DNA from: Thermacetogenium phaeum DSM 12270
GTDB lineage: Bacteria; Bacillota; DSM-12270; Thermacetogeniales; Thermacetogeniaceae
Direction of reading: 5' to 3'
Assembly (NCBI RefSeq): GCF_000305935.1
Contig: NC_018870.1
Coordinates: 2,632,501-2,696,500 of the forward strand
DNA length: 64,000 nucleotides
Below the pieces are notes generated by a model. The model had not been told where the DNA came from. It saw nothing but the letters and a program-made list of their open reading frames with translations, and searched no databases. Position 1 is the stretch's first letter. The number at the start of each line of letters is the position of its first letter. The translations under genes were made by a program, and so were the position numbers. Of this stretch, positions 42,980 to 52,748 are shown piece by piece.

Positions 42980-43097
42980 ATCTGTTAACTTTTATAACTT
43001 ATGCAGTTTTTTACCCATCTATGCTTATCCGGCCGGCCCAACCGGGGACCGGATCTCCTGCACTGTTGCGGGTAATCCTCTCCTGGTTAAACGTAAG

Positions 43098-43125
43098 TAT
43101 ATATAAGGAACAGGACGGTTGTCAA
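43098..43125 (-). promoter_or_regulatory. Promoter for aroF-trp operon
   Basis: On the minus strand TTGACA (43120-43125), a 16-base spacer and TATATA (43098-43103) form a strong housekeeping promoter. It would start a leader of about 330 bases that includes the GAG array and terminator before aroF. Confidence 0.75.
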
Positions 43126-43260
43126 GACCAGGAAAAGATAATAACGCCGGCGGGGATGATTCTCGCAGACAGTTGGACCCTTAGCCACAGGATTTTTGAC
43201 ATCACCGGCCCGGAGAGAGAATAATTTCCGGAGTTTACAAAGAACAGGGGAAACACATGA

Positions 43261-43863
43261 CTATCTGCGCCTCTTCCAGATGTACCAGGCCACCAGCAGA
43301 ACGACCCCGGCCAGCAGAATCAGGTCGAAGCGGTGGAACCAGGTACGCACCAGTTCCCAGTTTTCCCCCAGCAGGTAGCCGCAGTAAGTGAGGGCAAGCG
43401 ACCAGATGAGCGATCCCATGAAGGTGTAGATCAGAAAAGGGAGCATTTTCATGCGCGCCGCCCCAGCGGGAAGGGAGATAAAGGTGCGGATCCCCGGGAG
43501 CAGGCGGGAGAAAAAGACGGCTGCATCCCCGTAACGGAGAAACCAGCTTTCCGCCCTGTTCAGCCGCGCCGGGGTCAGGCCGCAGTACTTGCCGTAGCGG
43601 AAGAGAAACGGCCGTCCGCCCCAGAGACCGATGTAGTAAGAGAGCACCGAACCGGCGGTGCCACCTGTGGCCCCGGCCAGGGCGGCGGGAAAGAAATGCA
43701 GCTCCCCGGTAGAGACGAGGTAGCCTCCGAAGGGGAGGATAATCTCGCTGGGGATGGGCACATTGCAGCTTTCAACAGCCATCAAAATCCCTATCCCCCA
43801 GTAACCGAGAGAAGCGATAAAACCGGTCACTTTTAACGCCAGTTCCAAAAATAAGTCTGCCAT
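43261..43863 (-). CDS. DedA family membrane protein
   Basis: A 200-residue inner-membrane protein of the DedA/SNARE-associated family, linked to lipid flipping and membrane homeostasis. Markers: ESCNVPIPSEIILPFGGYLV near the N-terminus and FFSRLLPGIRTFISLPAGAA with the family's conserved Arg and Gly residues. About five hydrophobic helices are visible and the C-terminus is basic (IWKRRR). ATG 43863 follows GGAG. It is a single gene between aroF and a phosphoesterase. Confidence 0.9.
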   Translation of the reverse strand: MADLFLELALKVTGFIASLGYWGIGILMAVESCNVPIPSEIILPFGGYLVSTGELHFFPAALAGATGGTAGSVLSYYIGLWGGRPFLFRYGKYCGLTPARLNRAESWFLRYGDAAVFFSRLLPGIRTFISLPAGAARMKMLPFLIYTFMGSLIWSLALTYCGYLLGENWELVRTWFHRFDLILLAGVVLLVAWYIWKRRR

Positions 43864-43969
43864 CAGTGGTGAACTCCTCTTATTATGATGGTTATCAATA
43901 CCGGCGAAGCGGCAGGGATATCCGCTATTAGCGTCTTCCGGTTTCCTTCACTGCAAATGTTACCCCCTC

Positions 43970-44863
43970 TCACTTCAGTGTGATTACTACCACCTCAGGT
44001 CGGTTGAACAGCCTCAATGGTATAACAGAGCTCCCCAAACCCCGGCTCACCAGCATTACCGCATCTCCCCGCTTGTAGATCCCCGCCTGGTACTCCGGGA
44101 AAAGGGTTCTATCGGGAGAGAAGATCCCCCCCAAAAAGGGCAATCTGACAATACCGCCGTGGACATGCCCTGCCAAAACAATATCCGCGCCCCATCGGGC
44201 ATACTCAGCAAAATACTTGGGATTATGCGCCAGAAGAAGATCGATCCCCTCTCCGGACGGCCTGCCCAGTTCAGCAACCAAAAAATCCGCCTTCAGATCT
44301 GAACCTTCCCAATAAGCTGTATCACTGCCCGTATAGTGGTAAAGCATTGATGTCAAACCATAAAGGTGAAGAGAGCCGTCCTCCTTCTTGATTTCCGCTC
44401 TCTCGTTGTCCAGAACAATACCTCCGGCTTCCCGAATCTGTTTTATAAATTCACGGAAAACCTCCGTATCCTGCCGTTGATCGCGAACCCTGACAGCCTG
44501 CTCGTGATTACCCAGGGAAAAGTAGACGGGGTATCGGCCGTTGATTCCTTTGAGCAGATTGAGAAAGGAACTCCCATCATCTCCGATAGAGTCGATCATA
44601 TCTCCCGTGGCGACGATAATGTCGGGGTTTTCCCGTTCGATTATCTTCAGCAGCCTTCGGTTGCCACTGCCGAACTCTTTTCCGTGAAGATCACTCAGAT
44701 GGAGGATTTTAAATCCTACGAATGACCGGGGAAGACCGCCGATCTCCACATCATACCGGCTGACCCCGATCAGTTCGTTATCAATAAAGCATAATAACGT
44801 TATAATAAGTATTATTACACCTGAAACAAGCAGTCTCCCAGGTCTGTTCTTCCTCTTTCCCAA
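43970..44863 (-). CDS. Membrane-anchored calcineurin-like metallophosphoesterase
   Basis: A 297-residue protein with one N-terminal membrane helix (about 10-28) and an extracytoplasmic metallophosphoesterase domain. Two-metal ligands are in ILHLSDLHGKEFG, VATGDMID, SLGNHEQAV and VLAGHVHGGIVRLPF. It resembles the YkuE/YaeI group. The substrate is unknown (lipid-linked or nucleotide phosphoesters are possible). The start is TTG 44863, preceded by GAGGG at eight bases. Confidence 0.85.
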   Translation of the reverse strand: MGKRKNRPGRLLVSGVIILIITLLCFIDNELIGVSRYDVEIGGLPRSFVGFKILHLSDLHGKEFGSGNRRLLKIIERENPDIIVATGDMIDSIGDDGSSFLNLLKGINGRYPVYFSLGNHEQAVRVRDQRQDTEVFREFIKQIREAGGIVLDNERAEIKKEDGSLHLYGLTSMLYHYTGSDTAYWEGSDLKADFLVAELGRPSGEGIDLLLAHNPKYFAEYARWGADIVLAGHVHGGIVRLPFLGGIFSPDRTLFPEYQAGIYKRGDAVMLVSRGLGSSVIPLRLFNRPEVVVITLK

Positions 44864-44932
44864 GGAAGGAACCCTCTTTCCCCTCCGGAGAAGTCGGCCA
44901 AAGGGTCGTGCACGGCCAAAATGCAGCGAGCA

Positions 44933-45922
44933 TCAGGGGGAGGAGAACTCCCATAAATACTCATCCAGCAGGCTCTGCACTTCCTCTGCCGTTTTGCAGC
45001 CATTGATCCGGTCCCTCTTTTTGGCGGCGCCGGGCAGGCCCTTCAAGTAGCAGGCCAGCTGCTTCCTCATCTGGAGCACCGCCACCCCGGAGCCCTTCAG
45101 CCTTACCGCCAGGTCGAAGTGCCGGCGCGCCATCCGCAGGCGCTCCGCTGCAGTCGGCTCCGGCAAAAGCTCCCCAGTCCGCAAATAATGCACCGTGCGC
45201 CGAAAAATCCAGGGGTTCCCCAGGGCACCGCGCCCGATCATGACGGCGTCACACCCCGTTTCCTCCATCATGCTCCCGGCATCCTGCGGAGTAAAGACAT
45301 CCCCGTTGGCGATGACCGGGATCCGCACCGCCTTTTTCACCAGGCGGATGATCCCCCGATCCGCCTTCCCGGAATAAAACTGGTCGCGCGTGCGCCCGTG
45401 CACGGCCACTGCGGCGGCGCCGTTCTCCTCGGCCAACACTGCCAGCTCCACCGCCGTCATCTCACCGGCAGCCCATCCCTTGCGCATCTTGACGGTAACC
45501 GGAACGGGAACCGCTTCGCTGACCGCCCGGATGATGGCGGCCGCCCGGGGAAGGTCCCGCATCAGGGCACTTCCCTCCCCGTTCTTGACGATCTTGGGGG
45601 TAGGGCAGCCCATGTTGATATCCACCAGGGCAGCCCCGCGCTCCACCACCACTCTGGCCGCCCGGGCCATCCTTTCCGGATCTGACCCGAAGATCTGAAC
45701 GCCAACCGGGTACTCCTCACCGCTCAGGTCGAAGAGGGAGGCGGTTTTTTGGTTGCCGTAGAGGATGGCCTCACTGCTCACCATCTCGGTATAGGTGAAG
45801 CCGCATCCGCACTCGTGGGCCAGCATCCGGAAGGGCTTATCGGTGAACCCGGCCATGGGCGCCAGAAATACCGGATTGGGCAGGGCAAGATCCTCGATTC
45901 TCACTTCAGCGGTTGCGCTCAT
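44933..45922 (-). CDS. dusB: tRNA-dihydrouridine synthase DusB
   Basis: About 329 residues. This FMN enzyme reduces uridines in tRNA. Markers: [37 protein letters not shown], the catalytic Cys in [27 protein letters not shown] and [13 protein letters not shown] with [18 protein letters not shown] 45922 ([12 protein letters not shown]) is inside the end of coaX and fits the family; the frame to 45985 is spurious. In many Firmicutes dusB is followed by greA-lysS; here greA lies about 44 kb away on the same strand. Confidence 0.94.
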   Translation of the reverse strand: MSATAEVRIEDLALPNPVFLAPMAGFTDKPFRMLAHECGCGFTYTEMVSSEAILYGNQKTASLFDLSGEEYPVGVQIFGSDPERMARAARVVVERGAALVDINMGCPTPKIVKNGEGSALMRDLPRAAAIIRAVSEAVPVPVTVKMRKGWAAGEMTAVELAVLAEENGAAAVAVHGRTRDQFYSGKADRGIIRLVKKAVRIPVIANGDVFTPQDAGSMMEETGCDAVMIGRGALGNPWIFRRTVHYLRTGELLPEPTAAERLRMARRHFDLAVRLKGSGVAVLQMRKQLACYLKGLPGAAKKRDRINGCKTAEEVQSLLDEYLWEFSSP

Positions 45923-46670
45923 AGATGATCTTAAGCCCCCAGAGGGTGAGATAGGGGTCCACATGATCGACGCACTCGGTTCCACTGCAGATCAGCTCCG
46001 CCAGGCCGCCGGTGGCCACAACAACGGCCTCCTCCCCGATCTCGGCCTTCATCCGCCGGACGATCCCCTCCACCTGCCCGATGAAGCCATAGTAAAACCC
46101 CGCCTGCATGCTGGCAACGGTATTCTTCCCGATCACCTGGGCCGGTCTGGAGAGCTCGATGCGGGGCAGTTTGGCGGCCTTGGCAAAGAGCGCCTCCATG
46201 GAAACCCCGATCCCCGGTGCAATGGCTCCTCCCAGGTAGTCCCCATTCCTGGAAACGGCGCAGAAGGTGGTAGCCGTACCGAAATCGACGATCACGGCCG
46301 GAACGCCGTAGCGGTGCACCACCGCCACTGCGTTGACGATCCGGTCTGCACCCACCTCACGGGGGTTTTCATAGCGAATGGGCATCCCCGTCTTCACACC
46401 CGGCCCCACCACAAGGGGTTCCTTGCCGAAGTACTTACGGCACATCTCGCACAGGGCGGGGGTCAAAGGGGGCACCACCGAGGACATCACCAGGGAATCA
46501 ACGTCCTGAAACCGCAGACCCCGGAAATCGAAGAGGTTTTTGACCAACATCCCCAGGTCATCGGCGGTGCGCCGGGGGTCTGTCCCGATCCGCCAGCTGG
46601 TGAGCAGCTCTTCACCGTCGAAAATTCCCAGCACAACATTGGTATTGCCGACATCGAATACAAGGATCAT
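45906..46670 (-). CDS. coaX: Type III pantothenate kinase
   Basis: A 254-residue kinase that phosphorylates pantothenate, the first step to CoA, without CoA feedback inhibition. Markers: [15 protein letters not shown] (phosphate 1), [31 protein letters not shown] (phosphate 2) and [11 protein letters not shown] (adenosine). ATG overlaps the birA stop (ATGA). It complements the panB-panC-panD genes in the same window. Confidence 0.95.
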   Translation of the reverse strand: MILVFDVGNTNVVLGIFDGEELLTSWRIGTDPRRTADDLGMLVKNLFDFRGLRFQDVDSLVMSSVVPPLTPALCEMCRKYFGKEPLVVGPGVKTGMPIRYENPREVGADRIVNAVAVVHRYGVPAVIVDFGTATTFCAVSRNGDYLGGAIAPGIGVSMEALFAKAAKLPRIELSRPAQVIGKNTVASMQAGFYYGFIGQVEGIVRRMKAEIGEEAVVVATGGLAELICSGTECVDHVDPYLTLWGLKIIYERNR

Positions 46671-47659
46671 GGTTCACCCTCCTCCCGGCAGAGAACTACC
46701 TCCCCGGAATTACAGCTGATAAGATCCCCCCCCGGAAGCCGGAGAAGCAGGCTGCCGTCCTCCGCCACCCCCGCGGCCTCCCCGGAGAACTCCTTCCCTC
46801 CTACGGAAATCCGCACCCTCCGCCCCAGGGTAACCTGATATCCGAGCCAGCGCTCCCGGGAAGGAGCAAAGCCATCTCGACAGTATTCCTGATAGTCATC
46901 CTCCAGAATCTCCAGGAGGCGTTGCAGCAAGGGTAGGCGCAGGACCTTCTCCCCCAGGATCATGCGGAGAGAGGTGGCCGTATCCTGCAACTCCGGGGGA
47001 AAGTCATCCCGCTCCTGGTTCACATTGATGCCGATCCCCAGCACGAGATAGTTGACCTGTTCGGCAGCGGCCTCCATCTCCACCAGAATACCGCACAATT
47101 TCTTTCCCTCATAGAGCAAATCATTGGGCCACTTGATGCCCACCCGGAGTCCAGTGTGCTCGTGAATCGCCCGGGCGACGGAGGCCCCCGTCACCAGGGT
47201 GACCTCCGGAACACGGTAAGGGACAAGAGAGGGGCGTAAAACAAGAGAAAAGAGAAGGGCCTTCCCCGGCGGTGCCAGCCAGGGCCGGCGCCACCTCCCC
47301 CTGCCGGCGGTCTGCTCCTCGGCCACCACCAGCGTCCCCTCCGGATAGCCCTTGCGGGCCAGCTCCAGGGCCACCTGGTTGGTGGAACCGACCCTCTGAA
47401 AGTGAAGGACCTCTTTCCCGAAGAAGCGGGTATTAAGACCGCGCCGGACCTCCCGGGGGTAGAGGATGTCGGGTGGCCCCAGATAGCGGTAGCCGGACCT
47501 GGTGGTTCCGTCGATCCGGTAACCCAGCTCTCGCAGCTTGCTTACCTGTTTCCAAACGGCCGTCCTGCTGACACCCAGTTTCCTGCTCAACTCCTCCCCG
47601 GAGACATAGTTCCCCATTTCCTTCTCGAATACAGTCAAGAGCTTTTCCCTTAAGATCAT
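46667..47659 (-). CDS. birA: Bifunctional biotin operon repressor / biotin-protein ligase
   Basis: A 330-residue class II BirA. Residues about 1-65 form a winged helix ([20 protein letters not shown]). The ligase domain has the biotinyl-AMP loop [11 protein letters not shown] and the catalytic Lys segment [19 protein letters not shown]. The C-terminal SH3-like part includes [15 protein letters not shown]. It attaches biotin to carboxylase carrier proteins and represses biotin genes. Overlaps nadC upstream and coaX downstream by four bases each. Confidence 0.95.
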   Translation of the reverse strand: MILREKLLTVFEKEMGNYVSGEELSRKLGVSRTAVWKQVSKLRELGYRIDGTTRSGYRYLGPPDILYPREVRRGLNTRFFGKEVLHFQRVGSTNQVALELARKGYPEGTLVVAEEQTAGRGRWRRPWLAPPGKALLFSLVLRPSLVPYRVPEVTLVTGASVARAIHEHTGLRVGIKWPNDLLYEGKKLCGILVEMEAAAEQVNYLVLGIGINVNQERDDFPPELQDTATSLRMILGEKVLRLPLLQRLLEILEDDYQEYCRDGFAPSRERWLGYQVTLGRRVRISVGGKEFSGEAAGVAEDGSLLLRLPGGDLISCNSGEVVLCREEGEP

Positions 47660-48516
47660 CGTTTTCCCTGAGCCCCTTTGATCTCACCGATGTCCATGCT
47701 GATGTCCAGAGCCGCCGCGGAGTGAGTGATGGCGCCTACAGAGATCAGGTCGACCCCTGTCTCCGCCACCTCCCGTACGGCGTCCGCGGATATGCCGCCC
47801 GACGCCTCTAGGGGCACCCGCCCCGCCGTGATCCGCACGGCCTCCCGCATCAGGTCGAGGGGCATGTTGTCCAGCATGATTACATCCGCCCCGGCCTCTA
47901 GGGCCTCCTTTAGCTGCTCCAGGCTCTCCACTTCTACCTCGATCTTGACGGTATGAGGCACCGAGGACCGCGCCCGCCGGATGGCCTCCGTGATCCCCCC
48001 GGCGATCTTGATGTGGTTGTCCTTGATGAGAACACCGCCATCCAGCCCGAAGCGGTGGTTGTACCCCCCGCCGACCCGCACCGCGTATTTTTCCAGGAGG
48101 CGCAGCCCCGGAGTGGTCTTCCTGGTGTCTATTAATCGCGCTTTCGTGCCCTCCAGCATTTTCACCAGGCGCTCCGTAGCAGTTGCGATCCCGGAGAGGC
48201 GCTGCAGGAAATTCAGGGCCACCCGCTCTCCGGTCAGCAGGGCTCGCCCGGCCCCCTTGATGCGGGCGATGACGGCCCCGGGGAACAGCTGGCTCCCGTC
48301 AGGGAGTTCCTGAGCGACCTCCACATTCGGGTCGAGGAGCTGGAACACCCGGAGGGCAACCGGCGTCCCCGCCAGAACCCCCTCCGCCTTGCTGTGGATG
48401 ACCCCCTCCGCCCAGGCGCCCTCCGGCACCAGAGCAGCAGTGGTCAGATCCCCTTTGCCCACATCCTCCATCAGAGCCCGGCGCACCACATCATCGATCA
48501 TCCATAAAGGAAGCAC
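47656..48516 (-). CDS. nadC: Nicotinate-nucleotide pyrophosphorylase (carboxylating)
   Basis: About 286 residues. It converts quinolinate and PRPP to nicotinate mononucleotide. Markers: MEDVGKGDLTTAALVPEG, ERVALNFLQRLSGIAT, DTRKTTPGLRLLEKYAVRVGG (split: DTRKTTPGLR / LLEKYAVRVGG), VLIKDNHI and VDLISVGAITHSA. GTG 48516 behind AAAGGTGG is preferred; the open frame reaches 48666 without support. It is the third gene of nadABC and overlaps birA. Confidence 0.94.
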   Translation of the reverse strand: MLPLWMIDDVVRRALMEDVGKGDLTTAALVPEGAWAEGVIHSKAEGVLAGTPVALRVFQLLDPNVEVAQELPDGSQLFPGAVIARIKGAGRALLTGERVALNFLQRLSGIATATERLVKMLEGTKARLIDTRKTTPGLRLLEKYAVRVGGGYNHRFGLDGGVLIKDNHIKIAGGITEAIRRARSSVPHTVKIEVEVESLEQLKEALEAGADVIMLDNMPLDLMREAVRITAGRVPLEASGGISADAVREVAETGVDLISVGAITHSAAALDISMDIGEIKGAQGKR

Positions 48517-48683
48517 TTTTATCCACCTTTCCCTTGCCGTCCGAATTACGGCCGGGTTTTTTAGACGGCCGCATTGACCAGAGCCGAATCCGCCGGGTAA
48601 AACTAGTAACGAGAGGAGAATCCTGCTCCCGCCGGCAGCTGTTTTACAGAATGCCTTCAACAACACAGCTTAAAACGCAAAAA

Positions 48684-50237
48684 TTATCTCTGAAAAACAA
48701 TATGGCGCAGCCAGCAGCGGTCATCCCTCAACGGAAAATCGTCCCGGAAGTGGCCGCCGCGGCTTTCCTTCCTCATCAAGGCCGCCCTGGCCGTCAGCCA
48801 GGCCAGGGTCATCAGGTTTTCCCCTTCGACCCCCCGGCGGGAGGCAGGGCGCTCAGGATACTGCCGCCTGAGTTCTTCCAGCTCCGCTAAAGCAGCGGCA
48901 ATGCCCTCCCCCGTCCTGATGATCCCCACCTTCTCCCACATCAGAGAGCGCACCCGCCCGGTAACCTCTTCCCAGGGAACGCTCCAGTCCGGCGTTCTCT
49001 CCCCGATCGCCAGATCCGGCATCTTAGGCTCCCCGGGGTTTTTCTCGATAAACCTTCGGGCGTGCTCCACCGCCCGGGCGCCGAAAACCAGCCCTTCCAG
49101 CAGGGAATTGCTGGCCAGGCGGTTGGCTCCATGCACACCACTGCAGGACACCTCCCCGCAGGCATAAAGCCCGGGAATAGAGGTTTCGCCGTTCCTGCCG
49201 GTTGCGATACCACCCATGATGTAATGGGCAGCCGGGGCTACAGGAATACGGCCTTCTCCGGGGTCGAGACCGTACTGACAACAGGTGTGCCAGATATTGG
49301 GAAAACGCCTCCGCACTTTCTCAGGATCGAGGTGGGAAAAGTCGAGGTAGACATGATCGGCCCCGGTTTTGCGCATCTCGGTGACAATCGCCCGGGAGAC
49401 CACATCCCGCGGCGCCAGCTCGGCCATCTCATGGTAGCCGGGCATGAAGCGCTCTCCGCGGACGTTCCGCAGGTAAGCGCCCTCCCCGCGGACGGCTTCG
49501 GAAATCAAAAAGCGGGGCACACCCGGGAGGGCCAGGGCGGTTGGATGGAACTGAACGAATTCCAGATCCACCAGAGCGGCCCCGGCCCGATAGGCGGCAG
49601 CCATCCCGTCCCCGGTAGCCACCGCGGGGTTTGTGGTGTTCCGGTACAGCTGCCCGGCCCCTCCTGTCGCCACGATGACGACTCTTCCCCTGCAGACGGA
49701 AAACTCCCCCGAGAGGCTGTCCATCACCAGAGCGCCCAGGCACCTACCGGTGCGCGGCTCACGCAGGAGATCCACCAGAAAACAGCCCTCTCGCAGGGTG
49801 ATCCTACTGTCACGGCGGCACTCCCGGAGAAGCGTCCTGGCAATCTCACCCCCGGTGGTGTCGCCGGCATGAAGAATTCTCCTCTTGCGGTGAGCCCCCT
49901 CCTGCCCCAGAGCCCACTCACTCCCTTTGCGGTCGAAGCGCGCTCCCATATCCACCAGCTCCATGACCCTGGCCGGGCCCTCGGTTACCAGGATCTCCAC
50001 GGCCCTGGGGTCGCAGAGGCCGGCCCCGGATTCCAGGGTGTCTTCCAGGTGCAGATAGGGCGAATCCTCATCATCGATGGCAGCGGCGATCCCACCCTGG
50101 GCCTCTCCGGTGTTGCTATCTTCGGCGCGATCCTTTGTCACGACCAGAACCGACCCATATTCTTTTGCTTTATAAGCGGCGAAAAGGCCGGCGATCCCGC
50201 TCCCGATCACCAAAAAATCGGCTTCCCCGGAAGGCAA
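48684..50237 (-). CDS. nadB: L-aspartate oxidase
   Basis: A 517-residue FAD enzyme that oxidises aspartate to iminoaspartate for NAD synthesis. FAD site: DFLVIGSGIAGLFAAYKAKE near the start. Other markers: NTGEAQGGIAAAI, VEFVQFHPTAL-type (LEFVQFHPTALAL), and APAAHYIMGGIATGRNGETS with CGEVSCSGVHGANRLASNSL. In anaerobes fumarate is a likely electron acceptor. The start is TTG 50237, with GGAAGGGG upstream. The 167 bases before nadC hold no gene. Confidence 0.95.
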   Translation of the reverse strand: MPSGEADFLVIGSGIAGLFAAYKAKEYGSVLVVTKDRAEDSNTGEAQGGIAAAIDDEDSPYLHLEDTLESGAGLCDPRAVEILVTEGPARVMELVDMGARFDRKGSEWALGQEGAHRKRRILHAGDTTGGEIARTLLRECRRDSRITLREGCFLVDLLREPRTGRCLGALVMDSLSGEFSVCRGRVVIVATGGAGQLYRNTTNPAVATGDGMAAAYRAGAALVDLEFVQFHPTALALPGVPRFLISEAVRGEGAYLRNVRGERFMPGYHEMAELAPRDVVSRAIVTEMRKTGADHVYLDFSHLDPEKVRRRFPNIWHTCCQYGLDPGEGRIPVAPAAHYIMGGIATGRNGETSIPGLYACGEVSCSGVHGANRLASNSLLEGLVFGARAVEHARRFIEKNPGEPKMPDLAIGERTPDWSVPWEEVTGRVRSLMWEKVGIIRTGEGIAAALAELEELRRQYPERPASRRGVEGENLMTLAWLTARAALMRKESRGGHFRDDFPLRDDRCWLRHIVFQR

Positions 50238-50380
50238 GAAATTTCATCCCCTTCCAGTCCAATAATCGAACGGCTCCTTCCAGCCGTTGCCGTCCGCCCG
50301 TTTCCGGCAAAGCAGCCCGCTCCCGACGGCGGCCTCTTCCTTCCGATCTCCGGTGCCCGGTTCTCTATAAAAGAACCGGC

Positions 50381-51310
50381 TCAGGAGATCTCCAGCATCC
50401 GCTCCAGGGCGCGCCGCGCCCTTTCCGCCACCCCGGGGTCGACCTCAACTTGAGGCTCCATCATCTCAAGAGCGGTTTTCACCTTCTCCAGCGTCGTCAG
50501 CTTCATGTCTCGACAGACAAGGGAAGAGGCGGCAGGATAGAGTGCCTTGTCGGGACAGGCCTTCCGCAGGGGGTAGATCATTCCCTCCTCAGTTCCCACA
50601 ATAAAAGCTTTGTGGGGAGACTCCTGGGCGAACCTGAGCATGCCTCCGGTACCGCCTACATAGTCGGCCAGGTCGATCACATCTGGACGGCACTCCGGGT
50701 GCACCATCACCAGGGCCTCCGGGTGGGCAGCCCGGGCAAGACGGATGTCCTCCGCGGTCAATTGATGGTGCACATTACAGCAGCCGTCCCACAAAAACAG
50801 CTTCCTTCCGGTCTGCCGGGACACATATTTCCCCAGGTTGCCGTCCGGGACAAAGAGCACCGGCCTGTCCGCGGGAAGGGAGTTGACGACTTTGACGGCA
50901 TTTGAGGAAGTACAGACGATGTCGCTCTCGGCCTTCACCGCAGCGGAAGAATTCACATAAGTGACGACGATACAGCCCGGGATTTTTTCCTTCCTCAATC
51001 GCACCTCCTCCGCCGCAGCCGTGTCGGCCAGAGGACAGCCCGCCCCTGCTTCGGGGAGCAGGACGGTTTTCTCCGGCGAGAGAATTTTGGCGCTTTCAGC
51101 CATAAAATAAACACCGCAAAGGACGATGACCTCAGCAGCAACCCCTGCAGCCTGCCGGGCCAGCTGCAGGGAATCCCCTACAAAATCGGCGATCTCCTGC
51201 ACCTCGGGGCGCTGGTAATAGTGCGCCAGGATCACCGCCTTCCGCCTTTCCTTCCATTCCCTGATTTCCTCGCGGATTGCCACCATATCCCCCGTTCCCG
51301 CTGACATCAT
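50381..51310 (-). CDS. nadA: Quinolinate synthase
   Basis: A 309-residue [4Fe-4S] enzyme that condenses iminoaspartate with DHAP. Cluster ligands are expected in VLCGVYFMAE, MVHPECRPDV and SLVCRDMKL. Other markers: VILAHYYQRPEVQEIADFVG and VNSSAAVKAESDIVCTSSNA. ATG 51310 follows AAGGAGAGG. It heads nadA-nadB-nadC-birA-coaX-dusB. A hairpin AAGCCGG-CAAA-CCGGCTT lies just upstream of the ribosome site. Confidence 0.95.
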   Translation of the reverse strand: MMSAGTGDMVAIREEIREWKERRKAVILAHYYQRPEVQEIADFVGDSLQLARQAAGVAAEVIVLCGVYFMAESAKILSPEKTVLLPEAGAGCPLADTAAAEEVRLRKEKIPGCIVVTYVNSSAAVKAESDIVCTSSNAVKVVNSLPADRPVLFVPDGNLGKYVSRQTGRKLFLWDGCCNVHHQLTAEDIRLARAAHPEALVMVHPECRPDVIDLADYVGGTGGMLRFAQESPHKAFIVGTEEGMIYPLRKACPDKALYPAASSLVCRDMKLTTLEKVKTALEMMEPQVEVDPGVAERARRALERMLEIS

Positions 51311-51371
51311 CCAAACCTCTCCTTAATTCAAGCCGGTTTGCCGGCTTTGCATCGATTTCCTTTCCTCAATA

Positions 51372-51400
51372 ATCTTACGGAATATGACAGGGAGCGTCAA
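51372..51400 (-). promoter_or_regulatory. nadA: Promoter of the nadA operon
   Basis: Minus strand TTGACG (51395-51400), 17-base spacer, TAAGAT (51372-51377). It lies about 60 bases upstream of nadA. Confidence 0.7.
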
Positions 51401-51678
51401 GCAAGAAAGAGAAGAGAGTGCGGGAACGTGAAGAAAGTAACGAAAGTCGTCAAGAACGTAACGAAATTTCGGCACCGGTGACGTAACTGCGGAAAAGATA
51501 CTTCAGGAGAACCGCAGACTGCGAGGCATTCAACGAGGCAGGAGCCCCCCGGACAACCGGTTGGACTCCCCCAATGGCGCACGCCCCTTTTGACGCAGCC
51601 TTTGCGGTCACACCGGCCGCAATAAAAGCCCGGGAAATACGCGCGCTGAAAGACAGGCCACAGCCGGGTAAGACCAAC
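51401..51678. other. Upstream region of the second sigma-54 small gene
   Basis: No gene is visible. GTAACGAAA occurs at 51437-51445 and 51458-51466, 21 bases apart (two helical turns), with a looser third copy near 51483. They lie over 200 bases upstream of the sigma-54 box, a plausible distance for an enhancer-binding activator. Confidence 0.4.
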
Positions 51679-51693
51679 TGGCACACTTCTTGC
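51679..51693 (+). promoter_or_regulatory. Sigma-54 (-24/-12) promoter of the second small protein gene
   Basis: TGGCAC (51679-51684), spacer ACTTC, TTGC (51690-51693): exact -24/-12 geometry. It is nearly identical to the promoter at 3566-3580, including the preceding AAC. Confidence 0.85.
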
Positions 51694-51757
51694 TATAACA
51701 TATTGGTGAAAAGAATCACACGCAGCTGAAGGCTGCAGAAGAAGGAGGTTGAAGAAA

Positions 51758-51919
51758 ATGGCAGTCGTGCTGAAGGGTATTGAAGAGAAGGTAAGAGAAA
51801 AGAGGACCTTGAAGCTGGTTCCCACCACCAAGACCACCAATGAGAGACCTTACGAATTTCCCTATGCCGATATGTACCTCCTCTACGACTACATCCAAAA
51901 AACATTCCAGGAAAACTGA
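51758..51919 (+). CDS. Small sigma-54-controlled protein with EFPY/LLYxY motif (paralogue 2)
   Basis: A 53-residue protein. ATG 51758 follows GAAGGAGGT. It starts MAVVLKGIEEKVREK and contains ERPYEFPYADMYLLYDYIQK near the C-terminus. Shared with the 78-residue protein at 3646: MAV start, a basic N-terminal half and EFPY-x-D-x(3)-LLY-x-Y-x(2)-K. Both genes stand alone behind a sigma-54 promoter. A terminator follows at 51965. No known domain is recognised. A 14-codon frame (51921-51965, MKEVGTMIFSNSYG) begins just after the stop, with weak support. Confidence 0.8.
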   Translation: MAVVLKGIEEKVREKRTLKLVPTTKTTNERPYEFPYADMYLLYDYIQKTFQEN

Positions 51920-51964
51920 CATGAAAGAGGTCGGAACAATGATATTCAGCAACAGTTACGGATA

Positions 51965-51998
51965 ACCGCCGGCAATCGGTTGGCCGGCGGTTTTTTTG
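51965..51998 (+). terminator. Rho-independent terminator of the small gene
   Basis: ACCGCCGGC and GCCGGCGGT pair perfectly, and TTTTTTT follows. Confidence 0.92.
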
Positions 51999-52079
51999 TG
52001 CCCTCCTGCTCACAGACTGCCTGCTTCCCGCATAGCATAATACCAGATTTTACCGCAAGAGAAAGGACGGCCGCTGTCT

Positions 52080-52748
52080 ATGGAAAACGCAGGACTGGAT
52101 TCGGCATATGTACCGCCGGGCGGGCACAGGCTGCCCCCCCTCCCCTACCCTTACTACGCCCTGGAACCCGTCATCAGCAGGAGGACGCTCCAAATCCACC
52201 ACGACCGGCATCACCTCGCCTATGTGGAGGGGTTAAATAAAGCAGAACGGAAGCTGGTTGAGGCGCGGCGGACGGGTGATTTCAGTCTGGTAAAGCACTG
52301 GGAGCGGGAGATCGCCTTTAACGGATCGGGCCACATTCTGCACAGCATCTACTGGACGGTGATGGCTCCAGGGGGAAGGGGAGCCCCCGGTTATTACACC
52401 CGCAGGGAGATTGAAAGATACTTCGGGAGTTTTTCCTCATTTCAGGGGCAGTTCAGCGAAGCGGCGATTCAGGTGGAGGCTTCGGGATGGGGGATCCTGG
52501 CCTGGGTGCCTTCCTGGGGGAGACTGGAGATCTTAACTGCGGAAAAGCATCAGAACCTCACCCAATGGGGGGCGATCCCGGTGCTCGTCGTCGATACCTG
52601 GGAGCATGCCTACTACCTGGATTACCAGAACCGGCGGAGGGACTATGTGCGATCCTGGTGGAGCCTGGTTAACTGGGAGGAAGTAGAAAGGCGCCTGCGG
52701 CTGGCCATGGGGGCAAAGGTGCCCCTGGAGATCAAAGCCGTCTGGTAA
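52080..52748 (+). CDS. Iron/manganese superoxide dismutase
   Basis: A 222-residue cytosolic enzyme that removes superoxide. Metal ligands are the first His in LQIHHDRHHLAYVEGLN, the His in SGHILHSIYW, and Asp/His in VVDTWEHAYYLDYQN. The helical N-terminal and mixed C-terminal domains are intact. Fe versus Mn cannot be decided from sequence by eye. ATG 52080 has only a weak ribosome site (AAAGGA). It stands alone between a terminator and a convergent phosphatase gene. Its presence fits oxygen defence in an anaerobe. Confidence 0.92.
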   Translation: MENAGLDSAYVPPGGHRLPPLPYPYYALEPVISRRTLQIHHDRHHLAYVEGLNKAERKLVEARRTGDFSLVKHWEREIAFNGSGHILHSIYWTVMAPGGRGAPGYYTRREIERYFGSFSSFQGQFSEAAIQVEASGWGILAWVPSWGRLEILTAEKHQNLTQWGAIPVLVVDTWEHAYYLDYQNRRRDYVRSWWSLVNWEEVERRLRLAMGAKVPLEIKAVW

